56,124 bases of DNA from a virus. How positions within the stretch are numbered: position 1 is the first letter of the stretch; each line of letters begins with the position of its first letter. The translations under genes were made by a program, and so were the position numbers. The notes beneath the pieces are model-generated. The model was not told the origin of the DNA, made no database searches, and saw only the letters and a list, made by a program, of their open reading frames with translations. The DNA lies in the IMG/VR virus record IMGVR_UViG_3300010399_000044, positions 1-56,124 of that record; one strand, 5' to 3'. Shown here piece by piece: positions 37,906-45,315 of this stretch.

Positions 37906-38079
37906 TTACAGTCGGTTCAGATCGCGCTCGAAGGCTTCCAGCATCTTGATGGAGTTGCCCGCACACTCAGCGGCAACCTGCTGGTTGCGGAGCATGTAGG
38001 ACAGACCTTCCATTGCAAGGGTGTCCTTCATGATGTCGATCGCAACCTGAATCGAGGCCTTGGTGACAGTAGTGCTCAT
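37906..38079 (-). CDS. Hypothetical helical protein (57 aa)
   Basis: 57 residues. SIQVAIDIMKDTLAMEGLSY, then NQQVAAECAGNSIKMLEAFE: two helices. It ends 10 bp before the possible helicase ATC start. AAAGGAGAAGG lies before its ATG. Possibly a helicase partner from its place. Unknown family. Confidence 0.6.
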   Translation of the reverse strand: MSTTVTKASIQVAIDIMKDTLAMEGLSYMLRNQQVAAECAGNSIKMLEAFERDLNRL

Positions 38080-38104
38080 GTTTCCTTCTCCTTTTGTTTG
38101 TTTG

Positions 38105-38245
38105 TCAGGGGGTGATGCCGATGGTGCTGCCCATCTGGGCGAACATCTGGTCGGTCCACACGTGGATGTACGGACCCATGATGTAGATGAATGCCCACAG
38201 ACCGAAGATGGACATCACCGTACGAAACGCAGAGAGCTTGAACAT
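38105..38245 (-). CDS. Small membrane protein (46 aa)
   Basis: 46 residues. Hydrophobic segment TVMSIFGLWAFIYIMGPYI, then a short Met/Gln-rich tail. One of three consecutive small membrane proteins (38105-38535). Function unknown. Confidence 0.55.
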   Translation of the reverse strand: MFKLSAFRTVMSIFGLWAFIYIMGPYIHVWTDQMFAQMGSTIGITP

Positions 38246-38248
38246 CTA

Positions 38249-38404
38249 CTACTTCATCTCCTTGTCGTCATTTACCCAAGATTCTGTGACCATGAATAGC
38301 CCTACGAAACCGGCTCCGATGGCGAACTCTTTCAGTTGCGCGATCCAACACACGATGGCTACACCACCAAAGCACAGACCGCCAAACAACCATGCCAGCC
38401 TCAT
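38249..38404 (-). CDS. Small membrane protein (51 aa)
   Basis: 51 residues. Two membrane segments: LAWLFGGLCFGGVAIVCWI and FAIGAGFVGLFMV, then a charged tail. The ATG overlaps the upstream stop (ATGA). Function unknown. Confidence 0.55.
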   Translation of the reverse strand: MRLAWLFGGLCFGGVAIVCWIAQLKEFAIGAGFVGLFMVTESWVNDDKEMK

Positions 38405-38535
38405 GCAGTTACCCCTGCGGCAACCATGACGGTGGCCAGGACCAACACCACCGTGCCGACAGCCTTGGACTTGCTGTACAGCCCAAGCCCGATGAGGGCG
38501 AGGACACCTGCGATGATCAGACTCGAACTGTGCAT
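38401..38535 (-). CDS. Small membrane protein (44 aa)
   Basis: 44 residues. Two membrane segments: SLIIAGVLALIGLGLY and GTVVLVLATVMVAAGV, with KSK between. AAAGGAGAAAAC precedes the ATG. Function unknown. Confidence 0.55.
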   Translation of the reverse strand: MHSSSLIIAGVLALIGLGLYSKSKAVGTVVLVLATVMVAAGVTA

Positions 38536-38553
38536 TGTTTTCTCCTTTGATTT

Positions 38554-39483
38554 TTAGAAATCACCGTCTGCTACCTGAAGTACTGTCAACCCAATGGAAC
38601 GGTAAGCCGCAACAACCCTGTTGCGGTCGTCGTATGCCCGCTTGATGTTCCAGTTACCCCTGATGTGCTTGTCGAAGAGTTCCAGCTTCACGACCGCATC
38701 GTTGCGGGTGTCGCCTTCCGAACGCATGAATAGTCCTGCAATAGGAACCTTGACTTCCTGGTACAACCACTCCTCGGACACCCCGAAGAACTTGTGACTA
38801 CGACCAGACCCGAACACGATCTTGTTTCCGAGGTCGTAGTACTCGTGCCTCACGATGTCAATGATGGGGAGGTTGGGCTTGTCCAGGTGATACCTGGAGG
38901 TGTCGTACGGGCCTCTCACACCATCGTGGAGAGCCACAGTCCCATCGATGTCCACCAGCACCGCGTCTGGCAGGCTGGTGTCCGGAACGTACAACTCATG
39001 CTGTGGGATCGTGAACTTCCCCCGCACAGCAGGCTCAACCGGAGTCTTGCCTTGGAGTGGGGTGACGTAGCGCTGGAACATGTTCCGGATTACATCTTCC
39101 GGAACGGGGTGTTCGCGCTTGGAGTTCCTTTCCAAGCAGGTTTCCAGCGGAACCCAGGTGAAATCTACCTGGCACCACTCCACACCAAGACGCTCTGCGA
39201 TCAAGGCCAGAGGCCTACGGTACGCAGTCTTCAGGTTGCAGTCGTGAACAACAACCCGAAGGCCACGACTCAAAGCCTTGTCGATCATCGAGTGTTCCAG
39301 TGCCGTGATCTCGTTCTCCTGATCCGAGGTCAGACCCAGCTTGGTACCGTACAGGGTCAGCCTCAGGTCATCCCTGGAGATGGCCACAGCCTCACCAGGA
39401 GGAAGACTCGCTACGATCTCTCGTGCGAAGGTGGTCTTCCCAGAACCGGGAAGACCCACACAGATGTACAGCTCCCCGCTCAC
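38554..39483 (-). CDS. pnkp: Polynucleotide kinase/3'-phosphatase
   Basis: 309 residues, two domains. The N-terminal 5'-kinase has the P-loop GLPGSGKTT (Gly10-Thr18), SRDDLR, and lid residues near ERNSKREHPVP. The C-terminal 3'-phosphatase has VDIDGTVALHDG (Asp178 and Asp180), FGSGRS, MRSEGDTRNDAVVK and AYDDRNRV: the HAD-type acyl-phosphatase set. This matches T4 Pnkp, which heals broken tRNA ends so that RNA ligase can seal them. Two RNA ligases are encoded within 13 kb and tRNA genes at the left end. Confidence 0.93.
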   Translation of the reverse strand: MSGELYICVGLPGSGKTTFAREIVASLPPGEAVAISRDDLRLTLYGTKLGLTSDQENEITALEHSMIDKALSRGLRVVVHDCNLKTAYRRPLALIAERLGVEWCQVDFTWVPLETCLERNSKREHPVPEDVIRNMFQRYVTPLQGKTPVEPAVRGKFTIPQHELYVPDTSLPDAVLVDIDGTVALHDGVRGPYDTSRYHLDKPNLPIIDIVRHEYYDLGNKIVFGSGRSHKFFGVSEEWLYQEVKVPIAGLFMRSEGDTRNDAVVKLELFDKHIRGNWNIKRAYDDRNRVVAAYRSIGLTVLQVADGDF

Positions 39484-39599
39484 TTCTCTTCTCCCTCTTG
39501 TGCGAAGGGGTCCTCATCCGGACCGCAGGTCAGACAGAACACAGATCCGCAAGGCCCCCAAGTTCCGTCTTTCAACTGGGTGTTTCCGTTGCAGTTCAT
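39480..39599 (-). CDS. Small Cys-rich protein (39 aa)
   Basis: 39 residues. MNCNGNTQLKDGTWGPCGS then VFCLTCGPDEDPFAQ: four cysteines that could form one zinc site. Overlaps both neighbours by 4 bp, between the kinase and another Cys-rich protein. The C...PCG...CxxCG layout is like small RNA-binding zinc ribbons. Function unknown. Confidence 0.55.
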   Translation of the reverse strand: MNCNGNTQLKDGTWGPCGSVFCLTCGPDEDPFAQEGEEK

Positions 39600-39781
39600 G
39601 CTGCCAACTCCAGTTCCTTGAGTGGTTCGGGGAACTCCAGTGCCACATCAACACCATGACAAATGCAGTTACACGGAGTCTTGATGATTCTCCGGAACAG
39701 ATCCGAGTGGATCATTCCGTTGAAGCAAAACTCCAGGTCATCCTCATTGAACCCGCAGTCACACGGGCTGGGAATGCTCAT
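39596..39781 (-). CDS. Small Cys-rich protein (61 aa)
   Basis: 61 residues from the ATG at 39781. PCDCGFNEDDLEFCFNG and TPCNCICHGVDVALEF: seven cysteines with CxC and CxCxCH patterns. It overlaps the RNA-ligase stop by 4 bp. Being between a ligase and a kinase it could belong to the RNA-repair set. No family recognised. Confidence 0.6.
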   Translation of the reverse strand: MSIPSPCDCGFNEDDLEFCFNGMIHSDLFRRIIKTPCNCICHGVDVALEFPEPLKELELAA

Positions 39782-40869
39782 GGTTTCGCCACCTTCGTCT
39801 GTCCCTTGGGTTCGAACTGCTTGTAGATGTACTGGGTGTAGTCCATTCCGTCCCACATGCACCACAACACCTTCTGTACCCATCGTGGTGCGTCTCGGGT
39901 CATCCTTGCAAGTTCCTTGCGGGCAGACCGGTCGCCCCGTGCGAACAGCTCGTCTACCTCAGGGATAAATCGAGTCTCTTCGACAAGCGTAATGTGGTCC
40001 TGAAATTTTTGGAGAAATGGAGAGGCCGTGATGTCCATCCACTCATGGAACTCGTCTGGCATCCCCTTCTTGTACTCCTCGAACCTTCCGTCCTTCAGGG
40101 ATTCCCAGACAGTCTTCTCGGACAGGTTGAACACCAACTTGTGCTTGTCGATGTAGTCTTGCTGCTTGATCTTGACTCGCTCATCGGTGTCCAGGTACCT
40201 GACTACGAAACCCTCTGCGTTCTCACGAGGCAACGCCGATACAACCTCACCAAGCGTGAAGTACCACGAGATGTTCACGGCTGCACCGTTCCACGAAGAC
40301 CAAATACCCGCGTCTTCCATACCATCTGGGTTGTAGGTCTTACCCGTCTTGATGTCGATACCCTCAATCAGGGCGAGGTAACGAGCATCTCCGTAGTCCA
40401 GGACGATCCTGTTCTCGGGGTAAATGATCTCCCACAATGGGGTCACACCCTCAGGCGGAAGCCAATCGGGGTAATACTTGTGCAGCATCCAGGTTCCTTC
40501 GATAGCCTGGGGGCTATCGAAGCTTCCCTTGGTGGCGATATAACACTTACCCTCCCAGACATACCCAATGCCCAGAGACCCATCCATCTTGTCGGTTACT
40601 TCTACCTGTGCTTCGTAATCCACACGAGCCCCAGGCTCGCCCAGGTTGAAGAACTTGGGGAAGGGACGCGCGAGAATTTCACCTGTCTTTTCGTGCCAGA
40701 TCAATCCGCGACACGCTGTAGTGACCTGGTTCCATTCCCGCTTGACTACCGCATCCTTGGTGTAGGTAGCGATACACAACGGAAACGAGGGGTGGAACTG
40801 GATGCGAACCATCCCCTCGTTCACCATGTCCAACAGCAGTTGCGGATCGAAGATGTCTCCGATCCTCAT
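39778..40869 (-). CDS. RNA ligase, T4 Rnl1-like
   Basis: 363 residues from the ATG at 40869; in-frame upstream sequence overlaps the next gene. Motif I is TDKMDGSLG with Lys94 as the adenylated residue. CRGLIWHEKTGEILARPFPKFFNLGE is the typical Rnl1 lead-in. WEIIYPENRIVLDY is motif IIIa-like, AEGFVVRY is motif IV and VKIKQQDY is motif V. T4 Rnl1 reseals tRNA cut by host anticodon nucleases after Pnkp. Linked to the kinase gene by two small Cys-rich genes. Confidence 0.9.
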   Translation of the reverse strand: MRIGDIFDPQLLLDMVNEGMVRIQFHPSFPLCIATYTKDAVVKREWNQVTTACRGLIWHEKTGEILARPFPKFFNLGEPGARVDYEAQVEVTDKMDGSLGIGYVWEGKCYIATKGSFDSPQAIEGTWMLHKYYPDWLPPEGVTPLWEIIYPENRIVLDYGDARYLALIEGIDIKTGKTYNPDGMEDAGIWSSWNGAAVNISWYFTLGEVVSALPRENAEGFVVRYLDTDERVKIKQQDYIDKHKLVFNLSEKTVWESLKDGRFEEYKKGMPDEFHEWMDITASPFLQKFQDHITLVEETRFIPEVDELFARGDRSARKELARMTRDAPRWVQKVLWCMWDGMDYTQYIYKQFEPKGQTKVAKP

Positions 40870-40871
40870 GC

Positions 40872-41240
40872 TTACTCCTCTTCGTAGACCGTGATGGTCT
40901 TCTGCTTCGGGAACACTTCCTTGAAGGTCCCGTCGAAATCGCACCCGTAGTACGAACCGTACCAACCCAGCTTCTTGAAGAACCTGGACTCGAACGAGAA
41001 TTTCTTGGTTCCGTCGACATGCGGGGAAACCTCTACAACAACCTCAACGTATTCCCCACCACCTTCATGACCACCCACAGTCTTGATCGTACGGGCCATG
41101 TACTGGTCGTTGAGGCGTACGAACTCACCATCTCCGCCCTCGTTGAGCCAGTAGTGCCAGGAGAAATGCTCGGTGTAGGTCTCTCCGTCGTATTCGTATG
41201 ACCTCTGACCCGAGGTCAGAAGATCCTCGAAGTAGCTCAT
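40872..41240 (-). CDS. SYxG-family hypothetical protein (member 2)
   Basis: 122 residues from the ATG at 41240, which has AGGAGG 6 bp upstream. The C-terminal part FKKLGWYGSYYGCDFDG then KTITVYEEE is the family motif KxxGxxxSYxGxx(W/F/Y). The N-terminal half HYWLNEGGDGEFVRLND is specific to this member. Function unknown. Confidence 0.68.
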   Translation of the reverse strand: MSYFEDLLTSGQRSYEYDGETYTEHFSWHYWLNEGGDGEFVRLNDQYMARTIKTVGGHEGGGEYVEVVVEVSPHVDGTKKFSFESRFFKKLGWYGSYYGCDFDGTFKEVFPKQKTITVYEEE

Positions 41241-41869
41241 CACCATCCTCCTGAATCCGACGACGAGTACGGACCAGAATCCGAGCTACCCCCTCCAGAA
41301 TAGGAGCTGCTGCTCCCGGAATCTGACGGAGCGCTCCACGAGCTTCCGCTGTCGTACGAAGTCATGCTCTGAGGTGCCTCGTAAGAGAGGCTAGGAGCCT
41401 CGTACACGGGAGAAACCGTCTCCTGAGGGTAATCATACCCGGAAGGGCTGTCCGGGGCCTTAGAGACGCTCTCAGGGCTGGTTTCCTCGTTCTGGTAGAA
41501 CCACGCCTCATCGAACGCCGTTCCCGCCACGTACATTTCGAAGTCGTGGCCGTCGTGGTATGGATTCTTGATCTTCCGCTCCCTCAACACACGATCTGTG
41601 TTCTGCGCCTGGATCAGGTAGTTCGTGCCCCTGTTCGTGGCCTTGGGAGTCTGGGTGTACACCTTCGCGATGTCATCCCAGACGACACCACCCTTGAGCC
41701 GAGCCCCGGCTACCACACCATCCTGACGGTTGTAGGTCACCGCCTTCATAGGCTTCTCCTCGGGCTCAGGCTGCTGCCTGATAGGCTCCTTGTGCGGGAC
41801 CGGAACCGGCTTGTTCTTCTTCTGCCTTCGGGTCAGCTTGGCCACCAGGTCAGAAAAAATGTTCCTCAT
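41240..41869 (-). CDS. Hypothetical protein with Ser/Gly/Tyr-rich tail (209 aa)
   Basis: 209 residues. Basic, proline-rich N-terminus (TRRQKKNKPVPVPHKEPIRQ), a middle with GARLKGGVVWDDIAKVY and DFEMYVAGTAF, then a low-complexity tail of about 60 residues made of Ser, Gly, Asp and Tyr. The tail looks disordered and could drive condensation or surface binding. Function unknown. Confidence 0.6.
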   Translation of the reverse strand: MRNIFSDLVAKLTRRQKKNKPVPVPHKEPIRQQPEPEEKPMKAVTYNRQDGVVAGARLKGGVVWDDIAKVYTQTPKATNRGTNYLIQAQNTDRVLRERKIKNPYHDGHDFEMYVAGTAFDEAWFYQNEETSPESVSKAPDSPSGYDYPQETVSPVYEAPSLSYEAPQSMTSYDSGSSWSAPSDSGSSSSYSGGGSSDSGPYSSSDSGGW

Positions 41870-41924
41870 ACTAAATCCTCATTCCTGGCCTCAAATTTTG
41901 GTGAAATTCTAGAAGCCGGAACTA

Positions 41925-41948
41925 CTAGGAACCCCGAAGGATTCCTAG
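41925..41948 (-). other. UUCG stem-loop upstream of a long gene block
   Basis: On the leftward strand CTAGGAATCC, loop TTCG, GGGTTCCTAG forms 10 bp with one UG pair. It lies just after the stop of SYxG member 3. A similar AAATTTTGGTG stretch beside it (41893-41903) recurs at 45289-45300. Probably an RNA processing or stability element. Confidence 0.45.
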
Positions 41949-41954
41949 AAGAAC

Positions 41955-42335
41955 CTACTCGTAGAAGGTCACTTCACGAACAACCGCGTTCACCTCGGAC
42001 AGCGGACCCTCGTAATACCCGCCGTCATAAGAGGCGTAGTAGCCTCCCAACTTGTAAAGCTGTTCACAGCCTCCGTAGAAGACGACTAGGAAGACCATGT
42101 AGTACTCGTCTCCCTGGCCTTCACCGCCGAAGGACTCGATGACACTGACCTCACCCAGACCATGAACCGTCACAGGACTGCCATCGTTCTCGGCCCAGGC
42201 ATCCCAGCCCTCGGTCTCCCAATGACCACCAGGAGTGGAATAGGAACCATCCTGCGAAGTCCAGGGCTCGTTATAGCCCCTGAACACGTGGCTCTCGATC
42301 AGGTCAGATACTTCCTGTTCGCTCATATCAGCCAT
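41955..42335 (-). CDS. SYxG-family hypothetical protein (member 3)
   Basis: 126 residues from the ATG at 42335, overlapping the upstream stop by 8 bp. Helical acidic start (SEQEVSDLIESHVFRGY), then YKLGGYYASYDGGYYEGPLS and REVTFYE, the family signature. Member 4 is directly upstream, so the members form a tandem cluster. Function unknown. Confidence 0.68.
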   Translation of the reverse strand: MADMSEQEVSDLIESHVFRGYNEPWTSQDGSYSTPGGHWETEGWDAWAENDGSPVTVHGLGEVSVIESFGGEGQGDEYYMVFLVVFYGGCEQLYKLGGYYASYDGGYYEGPLSEVNAVVREVTFYE

Positions 42336-42699
42336 AGTAAACAGATGTCCTCTCCTTCTTCTCAACGTTCACCAGTCGTTCGTTCCACTCGATCCCGTCG
42401 TACGAACTCCAGGCACCGGTAACCTTGACGAAGTTGTCGTAGCCGATCTCGAACACCATGGATACGTCTACAGACCCGTAGCCCTCAAGCTCGTCTCGGT
42501 CTTCCGGAGTCTTCTGGACCATTTCGTAGGTCTTACCATCACGGTAGTGTTCCTCGCCTACCTTCCAGTATTCCCACCCCGCCTGAAGACCGGTGGTTCC
42601 CCACTTCCCGATCTCGTCACAGATCGACAGGATGTGGAAGTAGTCCTGAGACTGACCTTCCTTTACCGACTGCCCGCAGGCGCTGCACGTCTCGCTCAT
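42328..42699 (-). CDS. SYxG-family protein with zinc knuckle (member 4)
   Basis: 123 residues from the ATG at 42699. It starts SETCSACGQSVKEG, a CxxC knuckle, then a helix and beta part, and ends VKVTGAWSSYDGIEWNERLV then TSVYYG: the family motif. Overlaps both neighbours. Function unknown. Confidence 0.68.
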   Translation of the reverse strand: MSETCSACGQSVKEGQSQDYFHILSICDEIGKWGTTGLQAGWEYWKVGEEHYRDGKTYEMVQKTPEDRDELEGYGSVDVSMVFEIGYDNFVKVTGAWSSYDGIEWNERLVNVEKKERTSVYYG

Positions 42700-43103
42700 C
42701 AGACCCCCTCGAAGATACTCTCGAAGACCTGAACGGTCTTCTCCACGATCCGAACCTCTCGGAGAGGGTTGTCCCACGACACATTGCCATAGGAGTTGGC
42801 AGTTCCACCCTTGCGGAAGTACAGCTCGGTACCATCCGACTCGGTCACCTTCAGGATGACCCACGCATCGAACTCGGAACCCTGCCGGTACTCACCATCA
42901 CCGTACCCCGGACCCCACGAGTCCTTGTCGTGCTTGTCGACGGTTTCGACCTCAGCGCCATTCGACAGGCTTCGCTTGAAGGTCCTGTACACGCCCTGGT
43001 AGCTGCCCAGCTTGTAGTCGTAGTCCCCGTCGTAGGCGGTCTCCCAGTCGATGTCCGCATCGAATAGGAGCTGTTCGTACTTGCACTTCACACACTCACT
43101 CAC
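42699..43103 (-). CDS. SYxG-family protein with CxxC start (member 5)
   Basis: 134 residues. It starts MSECVKCKYEQLLFDAD with a CxxC, followed by a Tyr/Asp-rich stretch, GPGYGDGEYRQGSEFDAW, and ends YFRKGGTANSYGNVSWDNPL then KTVQVFES, the family motif. Shares the CxxC start with member 4. Function unknown. Confidence 0.68.
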   Translation of the reverse strand: MSECVKCKYEQLLFDADIDWETAYDGDYDYKLGSYQGVYRTFKRSLSNGAEVETVDKHDKDSWGPGYGDGEYRQGSEFDAWVILKVTESDGTELYFRKGGTANSYGNVSWDNPLREVRIVEKTVQVFESIFEGV

Positions 43104-43232
43104 TTAGTGCCTCCCGATCCACTGGATGATCTCGATTGCGCCCCACACGCCCAATCCCGTCAGGGCCACGCCGACAAGCAACATGAACCAGAACCAGGCG
43201 ATTGCCATCTTTACTGCTGTCTCTTCCTTCAC
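43104..43232 (-). CDS. Small membrane protein (42 aa)
   Basis: 42 residues from a GTG with AAGGAG 5 bp upstream. One long hydrophobic stretch, MAIAWFWFMLLVGVALTGLG, then GAIEIIQWIGRH. First of three tiny membrane genes at 43.1-43.5 kb. Function unknown. Confidence 0.55.
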   Translation of the reverse strand: MKEETAVKMAIAWFWFMLLVGVALTGLGVWGAIEIIQWIGRH

Positions 43233-43244
43233 TTGTTCTCCTTC

Positions 43245-43337
43245 TCAGAACAAAGCGGCAGCCAGGATGACCACCACCATCAGAGCAATGCAGAAACATA
43301 CGACGGCAATCGAGAAGCCGTTGTCTTCCCTCGTCAT
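43245..43337 (-). CDS. Tiny membrane protein (30 aa)
   Basis: 30 residues: MTREDNG and one membrane segment FSIAVVCFCIALMVVVILAA. GGAGG lies before the ATG, which overlaps the upstream stop (ATGA). Function unknown. Confidence 0.5.
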   Translation of the reverse strand: MTREDNGFSIAVVCFCIALMVVVILAAALF

Positions 43338-43468
43338 CGTTTACCTCCGTTGATCGCAGCAATGACAATCCAGAACGGAAGCCATACACCGCAGGTACAT
43401 ACCGTCACGATCAAGTGAAGTGCGTGGTTGGTCCCCTTCTTCTGTGGGGGATAAGGCTGATACGTCAT
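43334..43468 (-). CDS. Small membrane protein (44 aa)
   Basis: 44 residues: a Pro-rich start MTYQPYPPQKKGTNH, then HLIVTVCTCGVWLPFWIVIA, ending AINGGKR. The pattern H-L-x-x-T-x-C-T-x-G-x-W-L-P-x-W recurs in many actinobacterial and phage membrane proteins. Function unknown. Confidence 0.6.
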   Translation of the reverse strand: MTYQPYPPQKKGTNHALHLIVTVCTCGVWLPFWIVIAAINGGKR

Positions 43469-43478
43469 TCTTCCTCAT

Positions 43479-43646
43479 TCAGTTGTCTAGTACGGATACT
43501 TCGTAGTGGTAGAAATCTGTGGGGAACTTGTCGTCGTCCAGGAACACTCGGATGTAATCCGCAGTCCAAGAGATCACATCACCTTCCATCCCCAGAAGCT
43601 CCTGTTCGTCTTCTGGGGCGTGGATAACCCGAACCCGACCCGTCAC
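43479..43646 (-). CDS. Hypothetical beta-rich protein (55 aa)
   Basis: 55 residues from a GTG. MTGRVRVIHAPEDEQELLGM then GDVISWTADYIRVFLDDD and FYHYEVSVL: an SH3-like barrel is likely. The start overlaps the upstream stop and the end overlaps no gene. Function unknown. Confidence 0.6.
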   Translation of the reverse strand: MTGRVRVIHAPEDEQELLGMEGDVISWTADYIRVFLDDDKFPTDFYHYEVSVLDN

Positions 43647-43978
43647 TTGGTGAACATCTCCCTGAAGGTCTGGCGCAGTGTTCGTGGCTCACGAATCCAC
43701 AACTCTCCGGAAGCTGGGCCCGAAACTCCCAACTTCTGGGAAATCTCGAACTCCCACCTGTATCGAATCGTGAGCGCGTACAGCGCTTCCCGCCTGTCTT
43801 TGAATTCTGCGCATTCCGGCATCCAAGAACGGGAAGCATGTTCCGTGTAGAACACCTTGCACCACTCGCCAGGTCGTTCTGCTGCCTTGTTGGCGACGCA
43901 TCTCGCCCATTCGAGGTATTCCAGTTCCTTCTTCTCTTTCGGAGTCAGAGGAAGCGGACCAAACTCTACTTCACACAT
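43643..43978 (-). CDS. Hypothetical protein (111 aa)
   Basis: 111 residues from the ATG at 43978; the frame is open upstream inside the nucleotidyltransferase gene. Helical and charged: TPKEKKELEYLEWARCVANK, KVFYTEHASRSWMPECAEF, then RREALYALTIRYRWEFE. No family recognised. Confidence 0.65.
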   Translation of the reverse strand: MCEVEFGPLPLTPKEKKELEYLEWARCVANKAAERPGEWCKVFYTEHASRSWMPECAEFKDRREALYALTIRYRWEFEISQKLGVSGPASGELWIREPRTLRQTFREMFTK

Positions 43979-44742
43979 CAGACCCTCACCAACTTGTGTG
44001 ACTTGGACAGGTGTCGCTGGATGTAATCCGAACCCGGAGTCAGGAAGAGTTCCGCGTTGTCCAGGATGGTCCTTGCGGTCCAGCCCTTGGTCAGACTGGT
44101 CGCAGTACGCCTGAAGGCCCACCAGTAAGCCGCACCCGGACTCACATCGTAATCCTTGGGGACAACAACGCGTTCGAGTGCAGTCACGAAGATTTCCTCC
44201 TTGATGAGGTCGACAAACCTCTCAAGCGGAAGGGCCTTCAGCTTCTTCATGTCGATGTCGACCTCAGCCCCATCCTTCAGGACCTCGGTGTAGATCGGGT
44301 GCTCACCATAGGCCACCGAGTCATGAAGGCTGTCATGATCGTACGTGCGTCGCACGGCGTCATCGAAGAACTCTGCCTTGTCTTGGGCAAGGTCCATGAC
44401 TTTGACCCCGTGAGTATCTTCCCAAACGGAGTACAACAACTTGTGTAGTTGCAGATCCAGAACAGCCCCTGCACGCTTGAGCTGTACGATGTCGTAGACA
44501 TGCTTTTCCCAGGTATTGTTATTCAACTCCCACTGTGCATGGGACACCTTGATGGTGTACAGCTCGTCAAGGGTGGCAAACCTGAACGAGTCGTCGCCGA
44601 TCCACTCGCGAAGCGACTCATGCCAGAATGAATCCCACTCAGGATTATTGGGGTTGTCACTGAAAACGTCGACATCCTTGGGATAGCGCGCCCCCGGAAG
44701 GAAGCGCGCCATCGCCGTGGAGCCGACCACGAGTGTCGGCAC
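43978..44742 (-). CDS. Nucleotidyltransferase-like protein (DUF7275-like)
   Basis: 254 residues. LVVGSTAMARFLPGARYPKDVDVFSD has the GS and DxD signature of the nucleotidyltransferase fold in residues about 4-28. LQLHKLLYSVWEDTHG and a helical C-terminal part follow. I believe it matches the phage family DUF7275. Such enzymes may modify nucleotides, tRNA or proteins, or act as antitoxins. Its place among RNA-repair genes is suggestive but not decisive. Confidence 0.7.
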   Translation of the reverse strand: MPTLVVGSTAMARFLPGARYPKDVDVFSDNPNNPEWDSFWHESLREWIGDDSFRFATLDELYTIKVSHAQWELNNNTWEKHVYDIVQLKRAGAVLDLQLHKLLYSVWEDTHGVKVMDLAQDKAEFFDDAVRRTYDHDSLHDSVAYGEHPIYTEVLKDGAEVDIDMKKLKALPLERFVDLIKEEIFVTALERVVVPKDYDVSPGAAYWWAFRRTATSLTKGWTARTILDNAELFLTPGSDYIQRHLSKSHKLVRV

Positions 44743-44751
44743 AGCTTCTCC

Positions 44752-45216
44752 TTAGATGTAGGAAACCTCGTCCACACCATGCGTGGACCGGATGTAGTCC
44801 AGGTCGTGAGCGTAGCCCTCGGCCCCGTCACGGGCGTGCTTGCGCTTGGCCTCGGTCAGGTCTTCACCCATCCGGAACAGGTCGTGCTCCACCTCGTACC
44901 AGAAGTCGCCCTCGGAGTCCAGGACCCTGCGGGTACCGTCCTTCAGGATCTCGGTGAGCACATCCCGAAGCTTGGTGGCTTCCTCGCGGCTGAGGGCTGC
45001 CTGTACCACATCAGCCTTGAACACCTTGCCGGTCTGTTCCAACTTGATGTGCACGCCACCGCTGAACACACCAGACTCCTTGACCGTGAACCGCCGGGAA
45101 AGCGTGGTGTCGATCACTTCCTTGATCTCGACCTCCGTCTCTTCGATGGTCAGACCATCCGGGAGGTTGGTCGGCTTGATGGTGGACGTACCCGTGACGC
45201 TGTAAACCTTACGCAT
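44752..45216 (-). CDS. Hypothetical protein, short paralog of the next gene
   Basis: 154 residues. The start VYSVTGTSTIKPTNLPDGL matches the start of the protein at 45316-45990. A beta-rich middle part, then a helix EEATKLRDVLTEIL and FWYEVEHDLFRMGED. The long version carries the WYE unit twice, this one once. Preceded by two hairpins in its leader. Function unknown. Confidence 0.65.
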   Translation of the reverse strand: MRKVYSVTGTSTIKPTNLPDGLTIEETEVEIKEVIDTTLSRRFTVKESGVFSGGVHIKLEQTGKVFKADVVQAALSREEATKLRDVLTEILKDGTRRVLDSEGDFWYEVEHDLFRMGEDLTEAKRKHARDGAEGYAHDLDYIRSTHGVDEVSYI

Positions 45217-45233
45217 TGTTTTTCTCCTTTGAT

Positions 45234-45280
45234 TTGAGACAAAGTCTCAACTCTGAGTGGTCAGGCTTTGCCTGAACCAC
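45234..45280 (-). other. Two stem-loops in the leader of 44752-45216
   Basis: TTGAGAC/GTCTCAA (45234-45240/45244-45250, loop AAA) and GTGGTCAGGC with GCCTGAACCAC (45257-45266/45270-45280, one bulged A). They occupy most of the 99-bp gap before the gene. AAAGGAGAAA lies before the ATG. Possible translation or stability control. Confidence 0.5.
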
Positions 45281-45315
45281 GTGTGATCTGAAATTTTGGT
45301 GGATTTGTGGAAGTC

